Source of the DNA: CAZUAQ01 sp964618455 | Lineage (GTDB): Bacteria; Planctomycetota; Phycisphaerae; UBA1845; PWPN01 | Direction: 5' to 3' | DNA: 64,000 bases | NCBI GenBank assembly: GCA_964618455.1 | Contig: CAZUAQ010000022.1 | Span: 1-64,000, forward strand | Shown here: positions 30,414 through 38,912 of the stretch, in pieces | How positions within the stretch are numbered: the first letter of the stretch is position 1 | How the letters are laid out: each line of letters opens with the position of its first letter | Made by a program: the position numbers and the translations under genes | The notes under the pieces: model-generated | What the model was told of the DNA's origin: nothing | The model's input: only the letters and a program-made list of their open reading frames with translations | The model's database searches: none

Positions 30414-31078
30414 ACGGTCACGTGCGCGGATTCATCTTCGATCTGGATGGCGTGTTGACGGACACCTCGGAGTTTCACTATCGCGCCTGGCAGCGATTCT
30501 GCGACGAAGAGGGAATCCCCTTTGACCGAGAACGAAATGAGGCTCTGAGAGGCGTCCATCGTTCCGCCGCCATGGGCATGCTGCTCCAGGGGCGCGAGGT
30601 CGAGCCGGCGCAGTTCGAAGCGATGATGGAACGAAAAAATGCTTACTTTCGCGGCTATCTCGATGAAGTGACCCCCAGGAACCTGCTGCCGGGGGCTGAA
30701 CCGCTGCTGCGGGAGATCCGCGCGGCGGGGATGAAGGCGGCTGTGGGCTCCGCCAGCCGAAACGCCCCCGAGGTGGTCGAGCGACTCGGCATTCGGCCCT
30801 GGCTCGACGCCGTCTCGCACGGGGGGCTGGTCGAGCGCAGCAAACCCGCGCCGGATCTCTTTCTGCACGCGGCCGGGCAACTTGAGCTTGTGCCGGCTTA
30901 CTGCGTGGTGATCGAGGACGCCGAAGCAGGCGTGGCGGCGGCCCGTGCGGGAGGCATGCGTTGTGTCGGTCTCGGCCCGCCGGAACGGGTAGGCGCGGCG
31001 GATGTCGTTCTCTCGGATTTATCGAAAACCACGCTCAGCGACCTGCTGGATCATCTGGCGGCGGCCACACGAACTTGA
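30410..31078 (+). CDS. Beta-phosphoglucomutase (HAD family)
   Basis: A 222-aa HAD-type phosphomutase that interconverts beta-glucose-1-phosphate and glucose-6-phosphate. Motif I is FIFDLDGVLTDTSEFHYRAW with two Asp residues (about 9-13). The cap has LRGVHRSAAM, motif II is AVGSASRNAPEVVERL, motif III is SKPAPDLFL and motif IV is VIEDAEAGVAAARAGGM. These are the marks of the beta-PGM branch. The GTG start overlaps the preceding stop as GTGA and has GGAGG upstream, so it is coupled to the isomerase. Its substrate would come from an inverting GH65 phosphorylase such as the one at 33.7 kb. Confidence 0.88.
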   Translation: MNGHVRGFIFDLDGVLTDTSEFHYRAWQRFCDEEGIPFDRERNEALRGVHRSAAMGMLLQGREVEPAQFEAMMERKNAYFRGYLDEVTPRNLLPGAEPLLREIRAAGMKAAVGSASRNAPEVVERLGIRPWLDAVSHGGLVERSKPAPDLFLHAAGQLELVPAYCVVIEDAEAGVAAARAGGMRCVGLGPPERVGAADVVLSDLSKTTLSDLLDHLAAATRT

Positions 31079-31214
31079 CTTATTGATCTTCAATGATACT
31101 GAACCGCCGGGCCTGTTGTTCGCGATACGTGAGCACGAAATTCCCCATCCCTCCCGGTCTTCCGGTATAATGTGAATGGAGTCAGTATTTCATCACGCAA
31201 TCCGAGGTATCCTG

Positions 31215-32174
31215 ATGAACATGAGATCTCGTCCCATCACCGCTCGAACGTCTCCCTTGTACGAGAGTCGTCGTTCGTCGATCCGCGGCTTCACACTGAT
31301 TGAGGTGCTGGTCGTCGTGGCCATCATCGCCCTGCTGGTGGCCATCCTGCTTCCGGCGTTATCCCGCGCACGAGCTCAGGCGCGCAATACGCTCTGCCTC
31401 AGCAATCTGCGGCAGCACGGCATCTCGATGAACACTTTCGCGGCGGCCAACAAGGAAGTGGTTCCCCGGGGCGGCAACCACAACACGGTTCACTGGACGA
31501 TGGTGGTAGCCAAGGAAATGCAGATGATTCAGAAGTACCCGAGATTCTCCTCGGGCGAATACCATGTCAATGGATTGGCCGTCGACCAGATGGAAGTGTT
31601 TCAATGCCCGGAACGCAAGACGACCATGAGTGCCCCCTGGCTGGATTACATCGTCAATGCGATGGCTCCCGAGCCCAAGCAGTTCGGATCCGGCACGGCT
31701 ATCCAGGTGGTTCACACGGACAACGCCGAGGACTCCAGGTTGAGCACGTACAAGCGTCCGTCGGATGTCGTTTACGTTGCAGATGCGGAGCGCGAAGACA
31801 AGAACGTGCCCTCGTTTGGTAATCCTTCGCTCGCCGAGGCGCGGAATAACTGGGAGACCGGCAACTGGAGTGGTGGCGGCATCGATGTCATGGACGTCTG
31901 GCGCGGTGCTCACCTGCCGGAAGGCCGCGATGTCTCGGGTATCCAGGACAACACGTCCGATGAGCCCGGTTCGCGCCGCATGGCCAGGAAGATGCACTTG
32001 AAGCGCTTCACCAACGCCAACTTCTTCGACGGGCATGGGGAAGGCATCCAGTTGGCCAACCGGAAACTGGCGAACGGATCGCCCGATCATCTGAGGAACT
32101 ACGCGTACTGGCTGCGGCTGATGGGCGTTCGCGATCCTGAGGATTTCGCGAACATCGATACGACCATGCAGTGA
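31215..32174 (+). CDS. Pseudopilin-like protein with prepilin N-terminal motif (copy 1)
   Basis: A 319-aa protein with a type IV prepilin cleavage/methylation signature, GFTLIEVL, followed by a long hydrophobic helix and LPALSRARAQARN. The remainder is a soluble head with the HFLDGHGE-like C-terminal part seen as FFDGHGEGIQLANRK, typical of the large planctomycete H-X9-DG pseudopilin family. The ATG at 31215 has GAGG about 8 nt upstream; the frame is open to 31176. A nearly identical N-terminus and similar head occur in the next gene, so this is a local duplication. Planctomycete genomes carry many such proteins; they are probably surface or secretion-related, role unproven. Confidence 0.85.
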   Translation: MNMRSRPITARTSPLYESRRSSIRGFTLIEVLVVVAIIALLVAILLPALSRARAQARNTLCLSNLRQHGISMNTFAAANKEVVPRGGNHNTVHWTMVVAKEMQMIQKYPRFSSGEYHVNGLAVDQMEVFQCPERKTTMSAPWLDYIVNAMAPEPKQFGSGTAIQVVHTDNAEDSRLSTYKRPSDVVYVADAEREDKNVPSFGNPSLAEARNNWETGNWSGGGIDVMDVWRGAHLPEGRDVSGIQDNTSDEPGSRRMARKMHLKRFTNANFFDGHGEGIQLANRKLANGSPDHLRNYAYWLRLMGVRDPEDFANIDTTMQ

Positions 32175-32201
32175 TCGCAACGCACCAGGATTGCTCCCTT
32201 C

Positions 32202-32240
32202 ACGGGCCTCTGATGGCAAGCATCGGAGGCCCGTTTTTTT
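32202..32240 (+). terminator. Rho-independent terminator
   Basis: ACGGGCCTC and GAGGCCCGT pair around a 14-nt loop and are followed by a run of eight T. It ends transcription after the first pseudopilin gene and separates it from the second. Confidence 0.88.
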
Positions 32241-32553
32241 TGCGCGGATCTCCGACAACAATCGCCCTCGGAGACACGACGAGCATGAGTTGAAGCCTCG
32301 CAGCGTGAAGCATCGGAAAACTCGCAACAGACATTCGGCACCGATGGACGCCATCTTCCGCTGGTGCATCGTCCTATCCCGCATCGCCGCGAATACGCTG
32401 CCCTTAACGCAAACATAACTATGATTCATCAATTCTATTGAAAGCGACGTATTCTGCGGCTCATCCGTGATGCGCCGGGTTCCCCTGACATTCCTGATTC
32501 TGGTATACTTTGGCATTGTGCTACGAAGTTTTTCCCGCACTCCGAGGGTTCCC
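32241..32553. other. Intergenic region, about 310 bp, between pseudopilin genes
   Basis: It lies between a terminator and the second pseudopilin start. The frame of that gene stays open back to 32467, but without a ribosome site there. I see no RNA gene. A promoter is expected because the upstream terminator is strong; TTGACA- and TATAAT-like boxes are not clear, although TATACT occurs near 32503. Confidence 0.35.
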
Positions 32554-33528
32554 ATGATGATAGATGCATTTGCCTGTGCGGCACGCGGTCGGCAAAGCGC
32601 GCGGGTCGCTCCGTCGAACCGAGGCGGGTTCACGCTCATCGAAGTACTGGTCGTCGTGGCCATCATTGCGTTGCTGGTCGCCATTCTCCTGCCTGCGCTG
32701 TCACGCGCACGCGCCCAGGCGCGCAACATGCAGTGCCTGAGCAATCTGCGTCAGTCCGGCACGGCCATGCAGTTGTACGTGGTCGAGTCCAAGGGATGGA
32801 TTCCGCGCGCGGGGGACGCCGGAAATCGCGCGTTCTGGGCCAGCATCGTCGCCAAGGAGTTGAATCAGGTTCAACGGATGCCGGACAGCCCGGATGACCT
32901 TCAGGTCGACAAAATGAAGGTTCTCCATTGTCCCGAACGCATCAAGCTGCTGCCTGCTCCGTTCATCGATTACGTCGTGAATTCCATGGTTCCGGATCCC
33001 AGGAACACGGGCTCCCGGTTTCAATGGGATCAGATCAAACTCTCTCCGGGCGATCCGTATCTCGAATGGTGCCGGCTCGACGTTTATCGACAGCCCAGCG
33101 GTGTGATTTACGTGGCGGATGCGGCGCGAGAAGAGACGTCCATCGCGGTCAACAGCTTTGATTCCGTGGAGGAGGCGCGAAGAAGTTGGTACGGCTTACC
33201 GACGTCCGGCGATGGCCAGGTCGCGGCGATGGATGCGTTCCTGGGCTTACATATGCCGCAGGGAAAGCCCAGTTTTGCCGCCGGCGGAGCTTACGGAGAG
33301 GGCAACACCACTGACGGCGACGGGCCCCGCCGAGTGGCCCGGAAGATGCATCTGAACCGGTTCACGAACGGTGGCTTCATGGATGGACATGCCGACAGTG
33401 TTCAACTGGCAAATCGAAAAGACGCCTCCGGCAACCCGGATCACGTGGGCAACTACGCCTACTGGCTCAATCTCTTTGGGGTCGAAGACGCGTACACCGT
33501 GGCACAGCTTGATCAGTTAGGCTACTGA
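32554..33528 (+). CDS. Pseudopilin-like protein with prepilin N-terminal motif (copy 2)
   Basis: A 324-aa paralogue of the previous gene. GFTLIEVLVV and LPALSRARAQARNMQCLSNLR repeat almost word for word, and the heads align through the segments YVADAAREE, PRRVARKMHLNRFTNGGFMDGHADSVQLANRK and NYAYWLNLFGV. I place the start at the ATG at 32554 (CGAGGG upstream) so that the leader before the Gly-Phe cleavage site is about 27 residues. The hydrophobic helix is needed for assembly by a type II/IV-like machinery, none of which is encoded here. A terminator follows directly. Confidence 0.85.
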   Translation: MMIDAFACAARGRQSARVAPSNRGGFTLIEVLVVVAIIALLVAILLPALSRARAQARNMQCLSNLRQSGTAMQLYVVESKGWIPRAGDAGNRAFWASIVAKELNQVQRMPDSPDDLQVDKMKVLHCPERIKLLPAPFIDYVVNSMVPDPRNTGSRFQWDQIKLSPGDPYLEWCRLDVYRQPSGVIYVADAAREETSIAVNSFDSVEEARRSWYGLPTSGDGQVAAMDAFLGLHMPQGKPSFAAGGAYGEGNTTDGDGPRRVARKMHLNRFTNGGFMDGHADSVQLANRKDASGNPDHVGNYAYWLNLFGVEDAYTVAQLDQLGY

Positions 33529-33591
33529 CGCGGATGTTTTCCTTCCGGGGAGTTCTTGAGCCTTCACGACTCGCCCCTGTCGATTCGATAG

Positions 33592-33630
33592 CGGGCTGAC
33601 GCCCTGATCTTCGTCGGCCCGTTTCTTTTT
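33592..33630 (+). terminator. Rho-independent terminator
   Basis: CGGGCTGACG and CGTCGGCCCG form a 10-bp stem with one G.U pair and a 10-nt loop, followed by TTTCTTTTT. It ends the second pseudopilin transcript ahead of the GH65 gene. Confidence 0.85.
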
Positions 33631-33694
33631 GCGCGATCCTCGGATACAACCCGGCGGTTGAGGAGGCATCAACCACAGGCAGGAGTTGCGCGTC

Positions 33695-35962
33695 GTGAGA
33701 CTCTGGGAGATTCCGGGAAAGGACGATCGCTTTGCCGTCGTGCAGGACGCCATGGACTGGCATCGCATCGGGTATTGGGAAACGATCTTCAGCCTGACGA
33801 ACGGGCGGATCGGGGCGCGCGGAAGCTTCGACGAACGCATGCCGGGCCTGCCGGGACGCCGCATGTCGTTCATGGCCGGGTTGTACGACACCGCCAGGGG
33901 AGGACTGCCCGAACTGCCGCTGCTGCCGGAGTGGCTGCTGAAGGACATCACGCTGGGGGAATCTCCGCTCGACCTGCGCCTGGGCTCGATCGTCTCCTTT
34001 ACAAGGTGGCTCGACCTGCGGCGTGGCCTGCTGCTGCGGGAGATGGTGTGGCGTGACCGGGGCGGCCGCGCGACGCGCGTTCGCTTCCTCCGATGCCTGC
34101 ATCTCGCTCGGCGCGAATTGGCACTGGTCCGGATGGAGATTACTCCGCTGGACACATCGTATGAGGTCACGTGCGCCGTCGGCCTGGAACCGCCACCCTG
34201 GCCCGGTGAGCGCGATCCGCACTGGCAAGCGCCCCACCTCAAGAGCGCAACGCCGAACCAGGGCGAGATGTGGTTGCGTACCCGGCAGTCGAAACGCCCC
34301 CTCGCCGTCTGCGGCCACACGACGGCTGGTCTGGAAGGTTTGCCTGTCGAAGCGTTCCCGCTCTCGGACTCGCGGCGTGTCGGCTCACAGTTCATCGTGC
34401 CGCTTGAAACGAATCAGACACTGACGATCGATCGAGTGACATCGTTCGTGGCCGGCGAATCCGGCGCGAAGCCGCCGACCTCAAAGGCCCGTCGCTCGCT
34501 GAAATCAGCGGTTGAAATTGGATTTGAGGATCTGCTGTCCGAGCATGTGAACGCCTGCAAGGAGTTGTGGGATCGCTACGATATCGAGATCGATGGCCCC
34601 GCACGCGAGCAGCAGGCCATTCGCTACAACCTGTTTCAACTGGCCACGCTCTGCCCGCCCGAGGGCGACGTCGCAAGCATCGGCCCGAAGGGGCTGAGCG
34701 GGACGCATTACCTCGGCCATATCTTCTGGGACACGGAAATCTACATGGTGCCGATGTTCGCGTTGGGCGACCCCGCCGGGGCGCGGACATTGCTGGATTA
34801 CCGTTACCACACGCTCGACGGCGCGCGGGCCAAGGCGAAGGCGAACGGCTACCGCGGCGCGCAGTATGCCTGGGAATCCGCCGACACCGGTGAAGAAGCG
34901 TGCCCGAAGACATTGCCACATCCGATCACCGGCGAGCCGGTGCGCATCTGGTGCGGGGACCTGCAGGATCACATCAGCGCCGACGTGGTGTACGCGGTGA
35001 ACACCTACGCCGAAGCGACGGGCGACTGGGACTACGTCTGGTCGCGGGGCGCGGAGATGGCGTTCGAGACGGCGCGGTTCTGGATGGACCGGGTCACGCC
35101 GAACGCTGCCGGCGGATTCGACATTCGCGACGCGCTCGGCCCGGATGAATTTCACATCCACGTCGACAACGACATGTTCAACAACATGCTTGCCCGATGG
35201 GCATTGCGGCGTGCGGTGATGTGGTACGGGGACGCGCGCTTCCCCGAGGAAAAAAAACAGGCGTTGATCGATCGACTCGAGTTGAAATCGAACGAACCGG
35301 CGCACTGGCGTGACGTGGCGGAGATGCTGACGATCCTGCATGATCCCGAGACCGGGTTCATGGAACAGCACGAGGGTTTCCTGGCCCGCCCCGAGATCGC
35401 CCCGGAACTGTTCGATCTCGAGCGTCGCGGACCGCTGTCGCACATCATCGGCCCGGATGTCTGCGTCGAGGGGCAGGCGCTCAAGCAGGCGGAGGTGGTC
35501 TGCCTGCTTCACCTGATGCCGGAGGAGTTCGATCGGCGAAGCATGGACGTGAACTTCGACTATTACGCCCCGCGCACCACGCACGATTCTTCGCTGAGCG
35601 TCAGTTCACACAGCCTCGCCGCCGCCTTCATGGAGCGGATCGACACGGCGTACGAATATCTGCAGCGCTCGATCTTCCTGGATCTCGACGACCTGGCGGG
35701 CAACACCGACGCTGGACTGCACACCGCCAACATGGGCGGCATGTGGCAGGCGATCGTCTTCGGCCTGGCCGGGCTGACGATTGACGGCAATACACCACGT
35801 GTTCGCCCTCGTCTGCCTTCCGCATGGAAGAATATCAGCTTCCGCATCCGGCACCGGGGGCAGTGTTACCTCGTGACCTGCGATGCCGAGGGTGGGCGCA
35901 TCCAGGCCTTGACGGAGGCCGGGAAACAAGCTGCGGGACTGCCTGTCGATCATGGAGGATGA
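33695..35962 (+). CDS. GH65 family alpha-glucoside phosphorylase
   Basis: A 755-aa enzyme of glycoside hydrolase family 65, the length of kojibiose and maltose phosphorylases. The (alpha/alpha)6 barrel has GTHYLGHIFWDTEIYMVPMF, YRGAQYAWESADTGEE and the general acid Glu in LGPDEFHIHVDNDMFNN (about residues 480-497). Phosphate-binding segments near 600-640 include YYAPRTTHDSSLSVSSHS. It splits an alpha-linked diglucoside with phosphate and inversion, giving beta-glucose-1-phosphate for the beta-phosphoglucomutase encoded at 30.4 kb. The GTG at 33695 lies 9 nt after AGGAG; a TTG at 33686 is too close. Trehalose, kojibiose and maltose cannot be told apart here; the OtsA-OtsB gene makes trehalose attractive. 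Confidence 0.88.
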   Translation: MRLWEIPGKDDRFAVVQDAMDWHRIGYWETIFSLTNGRIGARGSFDERMPGLPGRRMSFMAGLYDTARGGLPELPLLPEWLLKDITLGESPLDLRLGSIVSFTRWLDLRRGLLLREMVWRDRGGRATRVRFLRCLHLARRELALVRMEITPLDTSYEVTCAVGLEPPPWPGERDPHWQAPHLKSATPNQGEMWLRTRQSKRPLAVCGHTTAGLEGLPVEAFPLSDSRRVGSQFIVPLETNQTLTIDRVTSFVAGESGAKPPTSKARRSLKSAVEIGFEDLLSEHVNACKELWDRYDIEIDGPAREQQAIRYNLFQLATLCPPEGDVASIGPKGLSGTHYLGHIFWDTEIYMVPMFALGDPAGARTLLDYRYHTLDGARAKAKANGYRGAQYAWESADTGEEACPKTLPHPITGEPVRIWCGDLQDHISADVVYAVNTYAEATGDWDYVWSRGAEMAFETARFWMDRVTPNAAGGFDIRDALGPDEFHIHVDNDMFNNMLARWALRRAVMWYGDARFPEEKKQALIDRLELKSNEPAHWRDVAEMLTILHDPETGFMEQHEGFLARPEIAPELFDLERRGPLSHIIGPDVCVEGQALKQAEVVCLLHLMPEEFDRRSMDVNFDYYAPRTTHDSSLSVSSHSLAAAFMERIDTAYEYLQRSIFLDLDDLAGNTDAGLHTANMGGMWQAIVFGLAGLTIDGNTPRVRPRLPSAWKNISFRIRHRGQCYLVTCDAEGGRIQALTEAGKQAAGLPVDHGG

Positions 35963-36049
35963 CGGAAATCGCGATCTTCGAGATTTCCCGAGAGGCTCCC
36001 TGTTATACTCTCTGCATCGTTCGAGCATGTGCCTGTCGATTCGGGGACG

Positions 36050-37717
36050 ATGGCGATGACGCGGTTGTTTATCTCCCAACCCGGGATGTCCACATATTCC
36101 AGGGATCTGCAAAGCAGCCCAGTGAGCTTCGGGCGATCGGATGAGAACCATCTCGTGATCGACGGCCGTGGTGTTTCCCGGGTGCATGGACGGTTCAGCC
36201 AGGACACACATGGGAACTGGTGGGTGGAGGATCTGGGCTCGCGCAACGGGATCAACGTCAATGGGCGGTCCGTCCGGAAGTTTCGCCTTCAGGCGGGCGA
36301 CACCCTGCAGGTCGGTGAATGCAGCCTGAATTTCCAGCCGGACGCGGCGGTGCCGATCCGACAGTTCCACGAGCAGGTGACCATTTCCGACGGCTCGATG
36401 ATGGCGGAAGTGACCCTTGAGCGTACCCCGAACGCCATTGAACCCGTGGACGCACGGCGACTGCGGGCGCTGTATGACATCAGCAAGAACCTGCTGCACC
36501 AGCGAAGCGAACGTGGGCTGATCGATCAGGTGGCAGAGGTACTCACTTCGACGCTTGAAGCCGATGTCGTCGTGTTCGGTTTGAGTTCAGATCCCATTCA
36601 AGACCCCGACAGCGTAGTCGTGGCTGTCAGCGACACGCGTGACCCGAATATCCGGCTCAGCCACTCCCTGCTGCGCCGCACCACGGATCTCGGCAAGGCC
36701 GTTCTCATCAAGGATACGCGCCAGGATGCCGACCTGGCACAGGCGGTGAGTATCCTCCAAGCGGACATCCGCTCGGCCATTTGCGTGCCACTGCTGCGCG
36801 ACGACGTGGTCAACGGATTCATTTACATCGACAACCGCAGACGTCATCGCAGCTACACCGCGGCGGACCTGGAGTTCGTCGCCGCCCTCGGCGGTATCGT
36901 CGGTACCGCCTTCGAGAACATCCGTCTGCAGGAGGCCGAGATCCAGAACCAGCGGATGATCGCCGAACTGCAGGCGGCAAGACGCGTTCAGCAGGCGATC
37001 ATGCCGACCCAGTGGCCCGAGATTCCGGGATGGGAGATCCATGGAGCGCACCAGACCTGCCTCGAGGTCGGCGGGGATTACTATGCCGCCATCCGGACAC
37101 CGAACGGCTGGGGCTGGCTGGTCATTGCCGATGTCTGCGGCAAGGGCGCCGGTGCGGCGCTGCTGGCCTGCAGCTTGCACAGTGCCGTGCATGTGGCGTT
37201 GCCTTACTGTCGTGGAGCCGGCGAACTGCTTGGCAAACTGAATACCTACCTCTGCCAGCAGGAACTCGATTCGGGTTTCGTGACATGTGCGGTCGCCCTG
37301 GTCAAGCCGGAAGCGGGAACCGTCCATATCGCATCCGCCGGGCATCCCTACCCGATAGTGATCCGTGAAAGTGGTCCAGCAGCTCCACTGGAACTGAATT
37401 CGGAGCTGGTGCTGGGTGTCAGCGATGCTTCGGTTTATGAAGAAACGGTGTGGCAGCCGCCTTCGCCGGATGCTGCCCTGCTTTTTTATACGGATGGGGT
37501 CACCGAAGCGTTTGACGAGAGGGAGGAACTGTTCGGCGAGGATCGATTGCGATCCTGCTTCACGCAAATGGACTCCGCCGGCCGATTGATCGAATCGGTC
37601 CAGCGCGAACTCGCTGATTTCCGAGGGGATTGCGAATCGACGGACGACATGACTCTTCTCGCTCTCCGCTACACAGGGCTCAGCCATAGAGTTGACGACG
37701 CAAAGCACTCCTGCTAA
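36050..37717 (+). CDS. FHA-GAF-PP2C (SpoIIE/RsbU-type) phosphatase
   Basis: A 555-aa signalling protein with three domains. An FHA domain (about 1-95; FGRSDENHLVIDGRGVSRVHG, DLGSRNGINVNG) reads phosphothreonine. A GAF domain (about 140-305) has VAEVLTSTLEADVVVFGL and GFIYIDNRRRHRSYTAADLE. A PP2C/SpoIIE phosphatase domain (about 320-545) has VQQAIMPTQWPEIPGWEI, EVGGDYYAA, ADVCGKGAGAAL and DDMTLLALRY, with the metal-binding aspartates. It should remove phosphate from Ser or Thr on a partner such as an anti-sigma antagonist, and its FHA domain fits with the Ser/Thr kinases of this lineage. Start chosen at 36050 (ATG); GTG at 36029 and ATG at 36056 are alternatives. Confidence 0.88.
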   Translation: MAMTRLFISQPGMSTYSRDLQSSPVSFGRSDENHLVIDGRGVSRVHGRFSQDTHGNWWVEDLGSRNGINVNGRSVRKFRLQAGDTLQVGECSLNFQPDAAVPIRQFHEQVTISDGSMMAEVTLERTPNAIEPVDARRLRALYDISKNLLHQRSERGLIDQVAEVLTSTLEADVVVFGLSSDPIQDPDSVVVAVSDTRDPNIRLSHSLLRRTTDLGKAVLIKDTRQDADLAQAVSILQADIRSAICVPLLRDDVVNGFIYIDNRRRHRSYTAADLEFVAALGGIVGTAFENIRLQEAEIQNQRMIAELQAARRVQQAIMPTQWPEIPGWEIHGAHQTCLEVGGDYYAAIRTPNGWGWLVIADVCGKGAGAALLACSLHSAVHVALPYCRGAGELLGKLNTYLCQQELDSGFVTCAVALVKPEAGTVHIASAGHPYPIVIRESGPAAPLELNSELVLGVSDASVYEETVWQPPSPDAALLFYTDGVTEAFDEREELFGEDRLRSCFTQMDSAGRLIESVQRELADFRGDCESTDDMTLLALRYTGLSHRVDDAKHSC

Positions 37718-37845
37718 TTCTGATTGGGCGGGTCGGGTCGGCCCACAGCCTGTTGCTTACATGGTCAATAACGATTTCGAGCCGGGTGATCTCCTGTCCT
37801 GCGATTCAGGACGCTCACCCAACTCCTCGGGAAAGGGAAATCCTC

Positions 37846-38778
37846 ATGAACTTTCGAATCCTGTCCACCACCGTGGTGATGCTGACTTTTCTTCACGGAG
37901 CTCCCGTCGTTCAGGCGGATGACGTCAAGGCGGTCGAGAAGAAGCTGATCGAAATCGGTACCAAACACAAGGCGGTTCGCACCAAGCAGAAATCCAAGAT
38001 GCATACCGAGATGCAGGGCTTCTCCATGAAGGCCCAAGGCGAAGCCACGACCGAGTACAAGCGCAAAGGCAAGGATAAGTATCTCATGCGCATGGAAGGG
38101 GTCTCCGAGAACATCATGAAGATGGGCGATGCGCCCGAGAAGAAAACGAAGATCAAGTCGCTGAGCATCGTCGATGGTAAGCACTTCTACGCGCTCACCG
38201 ATACGGACGGCCAGAAAACCGCCATGAAGAACACGTTGAACGACAGCATCTGGAATCCGTTCGACCTTGAGGGATATTTCAAGACGAAACACAAGGACAA
38301 TGACGTCAAGCTCTTGAAGGATGAGAAGGTGGACGGCAAAACGTGCTATGTCTTCGAGGTCACCCCGAAGAAAGACAGTCCGTCAGCCATGCAGATTTCC
38401 AAAACGATGGAGTATTACGACAAGAAGAGCGCCATCCTGATGAAGGCGGTCACCTATGATAAGAATGGCAAGGAGATGTCGGTCATCACCACCACGGAAG
38501 TCAAGATCAATCCCGACCTCAAGGACGAGCGTTTCGTCTTCAAGGCGCCGGAAGGCGTGACCGTCATGGACATGACGAAGATGCAGCAGCAACAGCAGCA
38601 GCAGAGTCAGGAAAGCTCCACTTCCGAAGAGAAGAGCAGCACTGCCGAGACGGAAGCCAAGCCGAAGGAATCCACCCAGAGCAGCACACGAGCCAAGCCG
38701 GAGGAGGAAAAGAAGGAAGAGAAGAAGGAAGAGAAGAAAGGCGGCGGTATCGGCGGCCTGCTCAACAAGATCAAGTGA
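37846..38778 (+). CDS. Exported LolA-like protein with low-complexity charged tail
   Basis: A 310-aa protein with a signal peptide (MNFRILSTTVVMLTFLHGAP, cut near VQA). The central part (about 30-235) resembles the LolA/LolB beta-sheet fold used to carry lipids or lipoproteins: MQGFSMKAQGEATTEYKRKG, YDKKSAILMKAVTYDKNGKEM and FVFKAPEGVTVMDM. The last about 70 residues are low complexity: a glutamine run, then Ser/Thr, then alternating Lys and Glu, ending in GGGIGGLLNKIK. The ribosome site AAGGGAAAT precedes the ATG at 37846. Lysine and glutamate content is above that of neighbours. The cargo is unknown. Confidence 0.75.
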   Translation: MNFRILSTTVVMLTFLHGAPVVQADDVKAVEKKLIEIGTKHKAVRTKQKSKMHTEMQGFSMKAQGEATTEYKRKGKDKYLMRMEGVSENIMKMGDAPEKKTKIKSLSIVDGKHFYALTDTDGQKTAMKNTLNDSIWNPFDLEGYFKTKHKDNDVKLLKDEKVDGKTCYVFEVTPKKDSPSAMQISKTMEYYDKKSAILMKAVTYDKNGKEMSVITTTEVKINPDLKDERFVFKAPEGVTVMDMTKMQQQQQQQSQESSTSEEKSSTAETEAKPKESTQSSTRAKPEEEKKEEKKEEKKGGGIGGLLNKIK

Positions 38779-38823
38779 TCGCCGAGCGGCGGTACCTGTG
38801 CTGATTGATCATCCACACTCTCA

Positions 38824-38865
38824 CGAGACCGGCCGGAAATCCATTCCGCCGGTCTCGCTCTTTTT
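38824..38865 (+). terminator. Rho-independent terminator
   Basis: CGAGACCGGC and GCCGGTCTCG form a perfect 10-bp stem with a 14-nt loop, followed by CTCTTTTT. It separates the LolA-like gene from the M42 peptidase gene. Confidence 0.88.
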
Positions 38866-38912
38866 CAAGATCAGGCTTTTCGCTCGAATCGCTTTGCGTA
38901 TCATGGTGCGCC

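Noticed and set aside
38580..38605. Glutamine-codon repeat as a CRISPR or regulatory repeat
   Set aside because: It is a simple CAG run inside the coding sequence of the LolA-like protein and has no spacers.
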